Shown: piece after piece, positions 47,617 to 61,099 of the stretch
Layout: every line of letters starts with the position of its first letter
Numbering within the stretch: position 1 is the stretch's first letter
The notes under the pieces: generated by a model
The model's input: only the letters and a program-made list of their open reading frames with translations
What the model was told of the DNA's origin: nothing
The model's database searches: none
Source: Syngnathus acus
Lineage: Eukaryota > Chordata > Actinopteri > Syngnathiformes > Syngnathidae
Assembly: GCF_901709675.1 (NCBI RefSeq)
Contig: NC_051101.1
Location: 2,660,501 to 2,724,500 of the forward strand
Reading direction: 5' to 3'
DNA: 64,000 bases
Program-made: the position numbers and the translations under genes

Positions 47617-50600
47617 TCAGCCTATCTCCTTCCACTGCCGGTAGAAGTCAGCGATGTTCTTCAGCTCCATGCCCGCTGAGGTCGCTGCCTGCACGGCAGA
47701 CTGGGTGCACACAAAATAAATAAATAAATAAAATAAACACCGTCAACGACAACGTGGTGTAACATCAAGTTGACTGTTTGGGTGACGCCCAACCTTCATG
47801 GCAGCAGAGCGGGCGCACAGCTGCTCCACGAGATGTCCGGTGAGAATGGTGACCATGCCGGCCGTGTCGTCGTCGATGCTCTGCGAGAGGGTGAGCTGGC
47901 GGCAGCTGTCCACCATCTTGTACAGATGCCTAGCGGAAGCAGGAAAAGGTGCTCGCTCAGTTTTCTGACGCGTGTTGCCGCAAGACAACTTGACGGCCAA
48001 CTGCAAAAGTGGCCAACGAGAAAATAAATCACGGGACATACCAGGCATCGACGTCCTGCCGTTTCAGCTTATCTCTTTCAAAACTTCGTCCTCCCTCCTT
48101 CTGGCAGCGGATGTATCTGCACGAGGGACAAGAGCACTGAGTCACATTGCTGGCTTTGTTCTTCTCGTTTGCCAGATGGCGCTATTGAGCAAGCTTTGGA
48201 TGCTAGTACCCTTTTTACTAACATTAGCGAGCACTCAAGCGAGGCGCACCTGTTGCCTTTGCGAAACTCAGACTCCAGGAAGCGAATGCCGTCTCGCGCG
48301 CCAGCATTTTCCTTCTTCAGGCGGTCCAGTCCGTCGATCACTGCAAGAGGCAAAAGCCACTTTAGCTTGACGTTTGCAAGATACAAACTCGTGCCGACCT
48401 GTTCTGGGAATGATGACGATGAAGCAGCCGCTGGCTGCCAGGTGTCGGACGAGACCCAGGTGCTGGCAGAGGGCGGCGGCGTCGGGGACCAGGTAAGGCG
48501 ACATGGACGACTGCGCCTTGGGCTGCCGAAGGCTGCCCTCCAGCTGCGACACCTCCAACTGTCACAGCACAGCCTCATTGTGCCGTGCCCGCAAGACAAC
48601 CAGAGCAAGCCAGAGAAAAGCACCGCGCTCAAACCTGGAGTCGGAGCTGAGCCATATCTCGCATCAGGCGATTTCTGCGCGCCTCCTCTTCGGCCTGAAA
48701 TGACAAAGGGCAGAGGAGCTCTCAGACGGGACACCTTTGCTCAATTCTTTTCGTGACTTTGAGGTGGGCACAAAAAAATGTGCACGTCGCGCCGGTGCGT
48801 CTCACCATTCGGAACTGGGCCTCGGCTTGCTGCAGGAGGTCGTCAGCTTGCGACTGGCCGACGCCGGTGAAGATGCCCGCCTCCGGGTTGAAGTGAAGCA
48901 CGTTGCCCTGGAGACTGGTGAGGAAGTGGCCAAAACTGCGAATGCAACACACGCGCACCACGCACTGGAAGGCAAAAGGGAGAGAGTAATATTTGATGAA
49001 ACACGCCGAAGCCATTGGCGCACAGCTCGGCCAGTTGACCGGCTCGCTGTAAAAGGAGTCTACGAAAAGGAGGTGTGAGTCGCGGTACCTCCTGCAGCGG
49101 GCTGAGGGAGGCGCCGCGGCGGGCAAAGTCCAGGCGGCGGTGGGCGAGGGCCAGGGCGGGCAGGTGCCTCAGTGCCACGTCCTCAGGCAGCAGCAGCGTC
49201 TGGAGCAGGGCAGGACGCTCGCACCCGCCCAGCAGCTCCGTCACGTCCGGGTTCAGGTCGGCCTCTGCCGAGCATAGCCATCACGCGATGTCACAATTTG
49301 GGCCAGGAAAAAGCCCCGCTAGACGTAGGCTTGGGGTTTTTGGGGGAGGAGGGCGAAGTGAATGGCGAATACGGGCCGGACTCTCGTCGGGTCTATTCCA
49401 TTTGACCGTGGCCGTTGACTCACCGGCTTCGAGCATCTTGTTTCCATCTGGCAGCAGGTTGAGGAGCACAGACAGGCGGTTCCAGAGGCTCTGGGAGCTC
49501 TGCGGACAGACAACGGGGGGAGGGGGGGAGGTCGGTGCGGGCTGGCCCAAGTGGGACAGACGGGCGGCACATGTACCTGTGCACACATGAGGATGATGTC
49601 GGTGTTGGTCCGGAGCCAGTCGACGAACACCTTGACCACCTGGATCAAGCCCTGATCAGTCAGGATCTCCAGCTTCTCCAGGAGCGTCTTCTCGCTGCGT
49701 ACCGATGGGGCGCTGCGCTGGCTCCCTTCCGAGTCCGAGTCGGAGTCTGAGTCTGCGGCAGAAAATGCATCCCTCGTTTCCCTTGTGATGTGATCAAAGC
49801 ACGGAAGTGGATCTGGCAGGGTATGACATGCGCTGGCCCCACGGCATCAGGCCCGCTCTGGCCAGTGTATTTTTTCTTAAGTTCGTGCTAACAGATGAAC
49901 CCATTTCATTCTTGCATGTTCACTTGTTTTGTCGACTTGAAAAAGCTGCAGTTGTTATCAAAAAGGGGGGCATGACATAATTACCGTTTTGGTTGATTCC
50001 ATTGGGGGCGCTCGGGTTCACATCGCAGGGTGATGGAGCAGCAGCAGCGGCGGCGTCAAGGGAGGAGTCAGGGTCGGCGGGGGGCTCGGCGCTTGCGGCT
50101 TGAGGCCTGAGCAGCACGTTGCTGAAGGTGGGCGCTAGGCGGAAGCAGCGCTTGGCCTGGAAGAGCTGCGAGGACATGGCCTGCAAGTTGCTGCTGATGC
50201 TGCCGGCGTCGCTGGCCGCCGGGGGCCCGTTAGCCGCGGGGGGCCTTTGGCCGCCTTCCCCCTTGCCCTCCTCCTCCTCCTCGCCGTCCCGCCTCTCCCG
50301 GGTCTGCGCCCGGTGGCGCTCACAGCTTTCCGTCTCGGCCATGTCCTCCAGGTCCGAGCGGGACTCCTGGCTGTTCATGTCTGAGTCCGTCTCCACGTCG
50401 AAAGCCGTGCCGCCCTCCTCTTCCTCCTCGGAGCCGCTACCCCAGCAGCCCTCCTTGATCTCCTTCCGGCGAGCGGGCGGATCGGGCGGCACATCTGGCG
50501 AAGGGCAAGCGGGGCGATCTCTGGCCACGGGGGCCTCGTCCTCCTCCTCATCCTCCTCTCCCTCGTCTTCGCTCTCAAAGCCCTCGCTGAGGTCGCTCTC

Positions 50601-53600
50601 GTCCTCGCCGCTGCGATCCTTGCGGCGTCTGCGCATGCGTGACAGGCGGCCATACTTCTTCCTCTGTTGCTTCTGTTTGGCCTGCTCTGACTCGTGCTCT
50701 TCCTTCACAATGATCGTCTTCGCGGGGGGCTCCTCTTCCTCGTCGCCTTGCTCCAGGGAGCCATTTTGGAGAGGCTCGCCCGGCCCGTTTGCGTCCCTTG
50801 CTTCCGGGTCGTCTACATGAGAAAAAAAGAAACTAGTGTCAGTTTATGGAGGGACAAAAAAAGCTGTTACACTCTCCTGCTTTCCCAAAAAACTATTGCG
50901 GAAGCAATGTCCTAAAACGTTTGGGCAAGCAGAGTTTGCTTTACTCCCACCGACAGGACTGGAGCAGAAAATACAAAAAGGTTTTTCCCTCCAGAGCTAA
51001 AAGGCATGAGCATGTTCGTTGGGATCATTAGTCAGGTATGCACTGCTTGACGAGTCGAACTCGGTTACAGCGACCACAAGGACGCAGCTGACGATACTTG
51101 AGTCACGCATGCGAAACACACAAACACACACAAGCAAATGTGCTTTTTTTCACAATAGCAGGCTCTGTTAGATGTTCATTCATCTACTTCATTAGTTGCT
51201 TGTATTGTAATGCATGGATTGTAAATTGGCATCGCTGCGCCGACCCCCACCTGCGGCGTCTGTGTTGAGCGGCGGCACCCGGCTCTCCGCCTCCTCCAGT
51301 TCAGCCTGCAGCCGAATGTTGACGTGGTTCACCAGATGGGAGAAAAGCGCCAGTGTGAAAGCGATGGACGCACTGTACTGCTTTGAGCCTGCGACACAAT
51401 TGCAATTTTCAAGAGTTTTTTTTTTTCTACATGGGTTTTACAGTCTACCTACTGCGCAGCTCTTGTGCATGGTGAGGAAGAGACACAGTTTCCAATGGAC
51501 TTTTCAGCCATTTATTTACTGCATCAAGAACAGTCAAAGAATAAATAAAATAAAAAACCAAGGGAAAACTAATGTGAGCTCGCTGCTGTTGGCCACGGCC
51601 CATGCCGGGAAACACGCACGGGAACGTTACGTCCGAATTCAATGGGCTCACCTCCTCTCTTGAGGCTGTGCACCACCATCAGGCACGTCACCACCATCTT
51701 GAAGACCAGCGCGTCGGGCAGCATGGCACAGCAGCCATCGGTGGCATGTTGCTGCTGCTCCTCGTCCTCCTCACTGTGGGGGTGGCCTTGCGACGGTGCC
51801 GTTGGCAGGTAGAAGAGCACCAGGTTGAAGTCCTCCAGCACAGACTGGCACAGCGAGGTCAACTCAGACTCCATCAGGCTGGAGATAGGGACGACGCATG
51901 GGAAAACGTTTATTCACAAAACCGATCCATTGCACTTGGTATCCATTTTAAACCCTATTTTATGGGTTTTGACTGTAAATGGGCAGGATGTGCACAATCA
52001 GTAAAAATAAAGTTATTTACTGACATACAACAATGAAACATGCCATAAGCAATGCTGACTCATTGCAACAAGTTTTTTTTAACTTTGACTTTTCCCACAA
52101 TCATCAAACACGCTTTGGTCAACCTACCATAACGTATACCTACTTCCTGTTTATAGCATAAAATATACGGTGGTGGCAGTAAATGGATGGATAAGTAATA
52201 CAAAACAAAAGTGGTTGGTAGGACATGTAGTCAGTCTATGTGGCAAGTCTCACCTGTTCTTGGGCTGCAACAGACTCTGCAAGTACATGAAGCTCACCAG
52301 GAGACGCTTGATGTCTCGGGATCTGGAGGAAGTGCAATTAGGAGCAATTTATAAAAAAATAAAAATCATAGCCACATCATCGTTTGTGTTAATGAAAGCC
52401 GCAGAGTGATCCTCACCTCTGTCGGGAGGGCGACAGCTTCTTCATCTCCTGCTTCTTTACTTGCTGGTACATCTTGGCCGCTTTGTCAAAGAGGCGCTTC
52501 AGGTTGCCGTAAGCGCCCTCGAAAGGGCTTTCTGACTGGATGCTTGGGAGGCAGGGTTAAGGAGGAAGAGAGAGCTTTCCGTCAAGACGCAAGAGAGACA
52601 CCGGGGTCGACGCATGGAACGCCACTCACCAGCGTAGGTAGTAGTAGGTGGCTTCCACATTGTAGAACTTGCTTCCAGCCAGCGTGCCCAGCTGATTGAA
52701 GGGCATCCCTGGAGGACATGGTGAAAAGACATGCATCGAGTTTAAGAAATGATGATAATGGAGACAATTTGGATGCACTTGTTTTATTCCCCTCCCTTTC
52801 AGCACATTAGACCGTGAGAGCTGGCTCAGCGTGACGTTTCTAAAAACAATATGTCTGCCAGCCTGAATGTGAACGCAAGCGAACGGAGGACGCCTCGAGG
52901 CCCGGCGGCGCACTCACCAACGTGCGGCATGACGGACAAGGCCTGGTGGTAGAACCTTTCGGCCAGATGCTCCGCCTCCACGCCGGCCAGCTCGTTCTGG
53001 TAACGGGCTGGAGAGCAACAACCACATATGGAATTGGCGAGACCGATAACTCAAAATTGGCCGCGGACGAGAATGGCCAGTCCAGGCTGTAGCCGCCGGT
53101 CGGGAGTGGCTCTGGCTCACCCACCGACTTGTTGGCCGAATTTGGCTACATGCTAGAGGAAAAGCGACGAGCGGGCGGACGGATGGACGCAGCAACATAC
53201 CGAGATCGCCAAGGTAGACGAGGCAGCGGTGGCAGGCCATCTGCGCCCACTCCATTTCCTTGGGGGAAGCCGACAGCGCTTTCTTCCGGCCTGCGTGGAG
53301 AGCCCAAAAGGCACAGAACTCGGCATTTTGGCACCCGAGGGCGACCCGCCGCTTTGCGCATTTGCTTACCGACAAGCGGGTCGGTGACGTGCGTCCAGTC
53401 GATGAAGTCCTGCAGCTCAAGCTGGTAGTGCGACTGGATGTAGAGCAGCAAGTGCTGGTAGAAGCCCACGCCAGCGACGAGGTGTGTGCGGTAAGCACAC
53501 TCCAGGACGCTGCGGCTGTGGATGTGCTGAGAAGTGCCAAATGTGAAATACAGAAAGTTTAAGAAAAAAAATAAAAACTTTTTTTAATTGGTCACTATCT

Positions 53601-54655
53601 CATAACTTTGAAAGTGGGTTTGGAAAGCAGACGGGGGTTCACTGTTACATGAGGTTTGATCTTGTAAATTCAAACAAAGGTCTATGTGAGTCTTTCAAAC
53701 CCTTCCTTTTAATAACTCCCACAAAGCAAGCACCTTCTTGTTGGTCTTGATGACCTGGATGACTTCATAGTAAACCTTCCTCCACAGCAACTCCTCCGCC
53801 TTGCGGCCGTAGCCCACGGGGTGCAGGAACATCAGCTTGACGCACAGCTCCCTCAGTCTGCGCGCAGCCCCGGGAAGAAGGCAAAAGCCATTAGAACCCC
53901 TTTGCAACAAATACTGTCGGTTTGCTTTTTATGAGGACACCGGGGAATTTGACACCCGCTTTAGGGCGGTGCAGCGTACTTGTTGCGCAGGCTGATGTTC
54001 TCAGGCTTGAAGACTTCCCTGTACGACCCCTTGCCGCCAATGATGACATCCAACTTGTGCACCGACTCCACCACCGCCCTGCGTGGAGTCAGTTGAGCCG
54101 CACACAGGAAAGGGAAAGCGTTAGTCATCTTCTGACATGATATTTTGAAACTCAGATTGAAAAAAAGAGTGACACCTCAAATCCTGACCAGTCATGGCAA
54201 CTGTTTGGTTGGTAACAGTGAAACGAAAAGTCACGAGATATCAGCTCTACAATCAGACTCTTTTTGCTGTCAGTTTGTCCCTTAGTTGTGCCAGGCATAT
54301 TAAAATGAGAACAAAATGGACGTAATAAGGCTGCTATAATCACTTCTGTGTCATAACTTTGTCGTTTTAACAATTGTCTTAGGAAACTCAAACTTGCTTG
54401 ACTGGAAGAGTCTTCATAATGCGATCCGGACTGGTCCGGTGTTAGCCAACTCATCGTTGCTATGTTGCACACCTACTAGCGTAAGTGACAATGGAGGTGA
54501 AACGAAAGCGTTTGTTTCGTAATAAAGGAAAGCTTGAAAACAGGTTGGCATCCCAGAAATTAGCCCGCGTTAGCACGGCCTCGTCGTTACCTGTACAAGC
54601 GCTTGATGAGAAGGACTTTCGCCTCCGGTTCGCTGTCTTGTCCTGGTCCGCTCAT
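47617..54655 (-). CDS. smg5: Nonsense-mediated decay factor SMG5
   Basis: Twenty-two coding exons: 54655-54591, 54078-53980, 53857-53734, 53526-53370, 53290-53201, 53007-52918, 52708-52630, 52542-52417, 52322-52254, 51878-51652, 51388-51251, 50812-49985, 49752-49577, 49499-49424, 49264-49089, 48964-48806, 48694-48635, 48558-48399, 48340-48250, 48116-48042, 47929-47794, 47700-47617. They sum to 3285 nt, 1094 residues (human 1016), all phases consistent. The N-terminal 14-3-3-like/TPR half (KLRELCVKLMFLHPVGYGRK, GMPFNQLGTLAGSK) binds phosphorylated UPF1 with SMG7. A long acidic and basic linker fills the 828-nt exon. The C-terminal PIN domain (SPYLVPD, FIVIIPRTVIDGLDRLKKE) ends in DFYRQWKEIG. 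In this family the SMG5 PIN lacks the nuclease acidic triad. The extra length is mostly acidic linker. Confidence 0.97.
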
Positions 54656-55090
54656 GTCCACTTTGTACTCCGCGCCTCTGGGGTAAAAAAACGCCCCGGT
54701 CGTCGCGCACTCACGCCGGCTGCCGCAGGCTTGTTCGTCCCGCCCGCCGGTAGCGACAAGCGTGTTGTTAGCCGGCTAGCACCGTTAGCCTCCGAGCTGT
54801 CTCGTTAGCTCGTCTCGCCTTTCCAATACGGTCCCGGCAAATAATCTGTTTGTTGTGCCGTCGGGCCCTCCTCTACCCATCCGTTCCGGGCAGCGGGTGA
54901 GAGGGGCGCCCGGTGATTTTGGCTCGCGGCGGTCAGCTCAAAGAGCCTGGCGTGCCTCTCGTGCCGAGCTCCGTTGCGGACAGTGCGACGAGAGCAGCCA
55001 TTCTTCCTCAACAGGAAGCGTCCACCTCCTGCTTATCGCGAGATTAACAGACTGCGCGAGACTACGACGGCGGGTTGCCAACACAGGTAT
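54656..55090 (-). promoter_or_regulatory. smg5 promoter / CpG-rich region
   Basis: GC-rich, CpG-dense sequence upstream of the smg5 ATG. It contains TCGCGAGA at 55036-55043, the core of the TCTCGCGAGA element of housekeeping promoters (bound by BANP, formerly attributed to ZBTB33), and an ETS-type ACAGGAAGCG near 55010. There is no TATA box. The features fit a ubiquitously expressed gene. Confidence 0.55.
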
Positions 55091-55099
55091 GTTTTAAAC

Positions 55100-58000
55100 C
55101 CGCAATCAAAACAAAACAGGGACCAGGAAGGAAACACCACGTTGAAAGTTACAGTTGAACTACTGTCTAGTATATTTATTCCCTAACTCTGACTTAGATC
55201 TATTAGGTGAGTTTTTTTTATTCAAACATGTTTGAACAATTTCACCAAGTGTAATGCAAACTCGTGAGATCACATCCCAGGGTTGCCAGATACGAGGCTA
55301 AAATCTTTTGCACTTGAAAAACTCGAACTTGAAACTGATATAAACGTGTTGAGCTTGAATATTGAAAATGAAACAATAAAAAAATAATTGTATTAAACAG
55401 TATTTTGGGTTGAAGATAATATTGCTTCACTTTGGTAATCATTTCTTTTCACTGTTCACTTCCGTTGATATTTTGAGATTTGAGGTCTTGTTTTTTTTCA
55501 GTTGCATGTTTTGTATTTTCAGATTCACATATTTTATTTTTTAAGCTTTTGGCCTCAATAATAATTCAAACTAAAAAAAGAAACAACACAAAAACACACC
55601 AGGTTAAGAATTTAATAATTTATTAATTTATTTCATTTCTATCTCCAGATTCACCTGCCCGAAAAATAGAAATTTCCAGTGTATTCAAAAGAAAATAAGA
55701 AAAAAAACAAGAAAGTAAAATCAGAAGGTTCACGACGTCGTCATCAACTGCATGTGCGCCAACCCCATCAATCAACAAAACCCAAATTATCAACACTATT
55801 CATATTATTGTAATTATTGTTACAGCAATAAGGAAATCATCAGAACAGCCACATTCATGTACAGCACTCTTCCACGGCACTCTTCCAATAATATACACCA
55901 AAAAATATTCGTTCTGTCCAAAAAACCAACAAGGGTCGAGGTGTATGGGGGACAGGGTTATTTGGCGCGAGAGGGGGGGGGGGGGTATATGGCTTGTCAA
56001 AAGGGAATGAGTAAATGTTGAGTATAAGATAAGAGGGAGGCACACTTAGTATTGTGGGAAACAAACGCAATGTCACCAAAATGGAAAAAGCTCCCAAAGA
56101 ATGAGTCAAATATGGTACATCAGGCTTGTCGGAATAAATATAGATCTCTGAACGACAACCCGCAACCAATCGAGTGGAAGCCACGGCTGATTATGGACCA
56201 AAGAAATCAAATCGCCCGCTTGTATTTACAATCACTCCCCCAAAAAAGGCTAGGAAAAAAAGGCTGGCCATTTTTGACAGGTGTTTTGCTTCTCTCTCCG
56301 CATTTTGCTCCAATCGCTAGAAAGAGAAGAAAAACATTCCAGACGGGGGAGAAAAATAACTGTACACTCTGCATCTTATTCCAAACAAACGTGTACATAG
56401 CATATCCCGGATCTATGTACACATAGACACACATTCATTCCGGCTCAGAAATATGTCACGCCGAGGAATCTCTCCATCGGGGGATTTCTGTTTCGAGAAC
56501 GTCCCATTTCCCACCAGGAAAACCTCCAAAGTTCATCCACGCGGAGCAGAAAAGAGCAAGCGTCCGCTTTGTAAACAGAGAGCTTCATGGCGACGCCGTC
56601 ATGTGCAAATTTGGACCGAGTCTTTGGGGATGAAGGGGACACACACAATTTTGTCCCCTTTTGTGTGTGTTCATGTGGGCAAGATTGTCTCCGTAAGAAA
56701 AAGATTTAAAGAAAATGAGGTCAACCAATAAAGAAACTGGAAGATTTCAGATGAAAGTCCTTCTATCAGAATAAATAAGCGCTGGAGAGAAATAGAAAAG
56801 AGGGGATAAAAGTGTCGGAGAAATAGTGACCAATCCTTTGTGGATGATCGTTTTAAAAGACTACAAGTGAGAGCGAGAATAACAACAATAATCAAAAGAA
56901 ATGCTCTGAAAGTAAATAAGCTTGAACCCTCCTGTTACATTCTGGCCGGGTCAATTTGACCCAAAAGTGTCAGAAAAGACAAATGTCATATTTTATTGGT
57001 TGAGGGCCAAGCGGGACACGTTTCATGAGAACTAAAAAAAACAAAAAAAACACGAATATTAACTCTTGATCACAAATCATTAAAACTCACTCAGTCATCA
57101 CGGAAGGTTAAAAAAAAAGAAAAGAAAAGAAAAAACCGCCTCGAGCAGTTTCAGGCGTCTCTGTGCAATTGGTTGGACACGCGGGTTGTAAAATGTCTTA
57201 AGCAGCCCCTGGACCAATTTGTACAACCTATCGTGTGTTCAGAGCAAGGTAGCAACTTTTCACCATCATTTTGCAAATAAATAAATAAATAAATAAATAA
57301 AAAGTCAATTGCCCCGTACCGCACACAAGATGAAATGAGGAGGACTTAGGACATCAATGGATGCACCAAAAGTCTCAAGGACCCAAAATTCAAGTCTACA
57401 CTGTGGGCTGGAAGCAACCATTTTGCTCAAACTCCTACTTGGGAATTCAACCAAACGAGTCCCAATCAAGCCCCAGAAATTAAAAAAGGAAACAAAACAG
57501 GCCCAGATAGCAGTTTTACCAATCAGTGCAATATTTGGTGGCTATCCTCAGACCAAAAGTCTCTGGGACTCGAGCAATGCAGCCCCTGACAACCGTTTCA
57601 GCCCCGTCCACACATCCGAAGGCTCCAAATCGAATCGGAAGTCGGGCGTTTTGCTTTCAAGCAGCCTTTTGAGTGAGTCAATACGACTTGTGCTTTGGAA
57701 CCACCGGCCATTTTGAGCCACAAGGTAACAGGAGGGTTTGAAAGCTCGAGCACCTTGGAAGTACAACAGGCGCTCTTGCACTTCCCGCAAACGTCTTGCC
57801 CTCCCACAAAAACAAGAAAAAAGTCAAGAAAGAATGTGAGGACGCCCCCGTCGCGGTTGCTCACATGCTTCGCCGGGGTTCGGGACCGTCCTTGGAGCAC
57901 ACGGACCGGTGGCCCGCGTTCTCCCTTTGTCAACCGACTGCATCGCGGGAAAGCGCGCGGGACATTTGGCTGTGCCAGCCCGTCGCGTGGCGCCGTTGGC

Positions 58001-58990
58001 GCATCAGCCAGCTAGCTTCCACACTGTCCTCCATCAAGCTTTGCGAATGGCTGAAGAAACACAGGGCAAGGGAGGGGAGGGGACGGGATCATTATACGAA
58101 GCATCCTTCACCCCCCCACCAAAAACAAAAACGACAGAGTTCCATTACCTGAGTTACGAAGGTTATTTACAGTCGATTGTTGTTATCGACATACGGTAGA
58201 AGGAGGGCTCAAATTTGTTTTTTGCTTTTTTTTTAGGGGGGGGGGCTGTACTTTTTCAACCAAAGTGGTGGTAATAACGTCAACACGTAACATGTGAGGA
58301 ACGAGACAGGAACAACAACAACAACAACAAAAGGCCTTTCCATTCAAGTTGGAGTTGCTGACGATGAACAAAAAAAAAAGCGCGGGAACGGAGCAGGACG
58401 GTTTTGGAACACATGAAACATGGTCAAGGAATAAAAAAAAGCTGACACAAACATCAAAATGGGCATCAAGTGTTCCCATCTCGCAGCACCCGGATGCCAA
58501 TTCACCCCGTTGAGGAGCTTCATTGAGTCTGATTACGGTATAAAAGCAGTGCTTTGCCGACATCACGAAAGCAATGAACTTTGCTGAAGTTTAGTTTAGT
58601 CAGCGAACTATGTTGAACTGAGCTGAGGAACTTTGTTTAGTCAGGCCTTTTTTGGGTGGGAGCGTCAATTACAGTAGTTGTAGATTTTTGCTACGTGGCA
58701 CAGGCGGGAACTCTAATTCTGCTTAGCACTCCCCAGGATGGTGCCCAAAAACGGACATCTAACCCTAACCCCCCCAGACAAAAAAGACAAATTTGACAAA
58801 ACAGGATTCACAAAGACACATCGGAAGGACACAAAAAGCACACAGAGGACAGTGGGCCAGTCACACACGCACGCACGCAGGCACACGCACAAGCCAATTG
58901 CACCATTTGTTGTTTAGCACCGGTTTGGGTTCTGATATTGAGAAGAGAAAATGCTTGTATTTAAAAAAAATAAAAATAAAAAAAAACCCT
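55100..58990. other. Interval without recognised gene; possible long minus-strand 3' UTR
   Basis: AT-rich, no coding exon recognised. Two minus-strand AATAAA hexamers (complement of 55619-55624 and 55627-55632) could end a transcript coming from the right. An AAAT microsatellite at about 57276-57300, AAC repeats near 58312-58330 and a G-run at about 55972-55984 are the only clear structures. Confidence 0.35.
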
Positions 58991-59041
58991 GTCAGCCAGC
59001 TGTAAATCAAACAGACCGGGAGGTGGGTTAGGGGGGTCGTC

Positions 59042-61099
59042 TTACTGGCCAAGCCCAAGGCACAGAGGACCACTCTCGGGGTGCGAGACCTCCTGCAGGG
59101 AAATGTGTGTGTGTCGCTATCTTGTCCGGCAAGAGCGCAAAGTTGAGGAAAGCCCTTTGAGTTGTGTGTGTGTGTGTGTGTGCGCACGTGTGTGTGTGTG
59201 TGTGTGCAGGAAAAATACTTTCAGAGCATCTCTCTCTCAGCGTTGCATTAACCCCCCCTTGCGCCCTCCCGCGGCCGTGCCAGGTGGTCCGGCAGTCGCC
59301 ATGGAGCTCTCTAGGGAGGGCGATCGCGAGACGGCGGGGAGGTGCCGAGGCTCGCTTCCTCCTCCTCCTCCTCCTTCGTCTTGATGGCTTTTCACACCGG
59401 GGTCTGCTGAACCCAAGGAGGAAAGCTGGTTCTCCTGGCCAGATAGACAGAAAGGGCGAGGCGGGTGGGGCGAGGGCGTGTAGAAGAAGAAGCCATTCAA
59501 TGACCGACGAGAGGGAGGCGAGCAGGAATGGACGGAAAGACGGAGAAGCAGAAAGTCAAAGAGGAGCCATCGGGGACGGAACGAGTGAGAGAGCCAAAGA
59601 AAGACAAGGAGAAAGAGAGAGGGAGGCAAAGAGGAGAGAAGAGGGGTTACAAAGTGCCGATGGATGGAAAACAACAGCCACAGCATCGCAACTCGCCAAG
59701 AAAAAACAAACACGCACAAGCAGCAATTACACGCCACTCGTAAAAAAAAAAGAAAGAACACGCGAGACAAAAAAAAAGAGAAGGATTTGTCTTTTTAATT
59801 ATGTACTTTTGGGCGTGAGTTTAGTTTTTATTAAAATCCGAGTGAAGACTATCTAGGGGCATCACAAACACTCCAATAGAATTTAAATATATTATAATGT
59901 TCGTTATTCGAACGAATGAGCATCGAGTCGACTTGTACAAAAATATGCAAATGTCACTTCCTGAGGTCGACTATTGTAGTTGAAGGTAGCTTCGGGATTG
60001 CAGTGTGGGATGGAGGGAGGGGGAGGGCATGGGAGGGAGGGGGGTCAGGGGGGTATCGCGTACAGCGGAGAAAAAGGACAAGCATGGCAATAAATCATCC
60101 GATGGCGCGTGAGTGCGTCCGATGCCTTCAACCACAAAAACAAGAGGAAATCGATGCAAAAAGGGTCAAAAGAATCTTTCTCTTCTCAATCAGAACCAAA
60201 CAAACGTGTTGCTTGTGCTCAACACAACAAAAAGCGCTTTTAATACGCAACGTGCGTCCGCTTGACAGGCGGCGCACACGAGCATATTAAAGGCGAGGCG
60301 TCAAGCAGCTGGACAAAGACACCACGCCGGCACGCGGGCACGCCCGCTGCCTCGGAACAAAATCCTGAAACAAAAACAAAACTTACCCACGTCAGCCTCA
60401 CACTCTGCGGGGGGAGGGAGGTTGGGCATGGCGGGGCGGGGTGGGGCGAGGCGCCGCTCTTTATTTATTAGCACAAAATTGTTTTGATACGACTAAAAGT
60501 ACAAACAAAACACAACACAAGAAGGTCACAGGACCAGCAAACACACAAACACACACACAAGGTTTGACACACATCATAAGACGTAAACAGGAAACAACAA
60601 GACACAAAGAAGACGCAAAGAAAGGTGTGCACTCCATTGGTGTTCTCCGGGAAAGGTTGGGGGCGGATACGGAGATTTCCCATGATTCCCTTGTTTGAGT
60701 TTGCAGGGCGAAATGAGATGCACAAACTGTAGAATGCTATTTTTTTTACTTTTTTGGGAGGAGGCTGGAACACATTAATGGCATTTGCATTCATTTCAAT
60801 GGGGAAAGGTGATTTGAGTTGGGAAACTGAATCAAGTTTTCCTCTTGCGTACTGATTCGGACACTTCCACACTTTTTTCTTGTTGCTATTTTCTACACTG
60901 GGACTTTTTGAGAGGAGCGGACGGGTAAATGGAAAGTGTGAGTGACAGGGACACACAGCGAGAATGGCGGGGGATGATGGAGAGAGTGAGAAAGACAGAG
61001 CGAGAGCAGGTGAGAGTTTGTCGGCTGGGCTAATTACCTGGACACTCGGGGTGGGACGGGGGCGAGACGAGGCTGCACTAGGATGGACTGACGCCTCCC
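59042..61099 (-). CDS. Possible terminal exons of an unidentified minus-strand gene
   Basis: Three splice-flanked open segments on the minus strand fit in phase. (a) 61099-61038: acceptor TTTCTCTTAG, donor CCAG|GTAATT, encoding EASVHPSAASSRPRPTPSVQ. (b) 59434 down to a stop at 59239-59237: acceptor after CTATCTGGCCAG, encoding ENQLSSLGSADPGVK, a Gly run and a Ser/Pro-rich tail. (c) 59092-59042: acceptor CATTTCCCTGCAG, encoding EVSHPESGPLCLGLGQ then TAA. Segments (b) and (c) both join (a) in phase 0, as alternative last exons would. I do not recognise the protein and no upstream exons were secured, so chance remains possible. Confidence 0.25.
59164..59207. repeat. (GT)n microsatellite
   Basis: Two GT runs separated by GCGCAC, about 44 bp, lying between the two alternative terminal segments described on the minus strand. 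Confidence 0.85.

Noticed and set aside
50119-50820. Plus-strand 233-codon Ser-rich open frame
   Set aside because: Exact antisense shadow of the large acidic smg5 exon. Glu/Asp codons read backwards give Ser/Leu/Pro, and there is no independent support.
59164-59856. Plus-strand 230-codon frame
   Set aside because: Starts in a GT microsatellite (CVCVCV) and continues in Arg/Glu-rich low complexity; no homology seen and no splice support.
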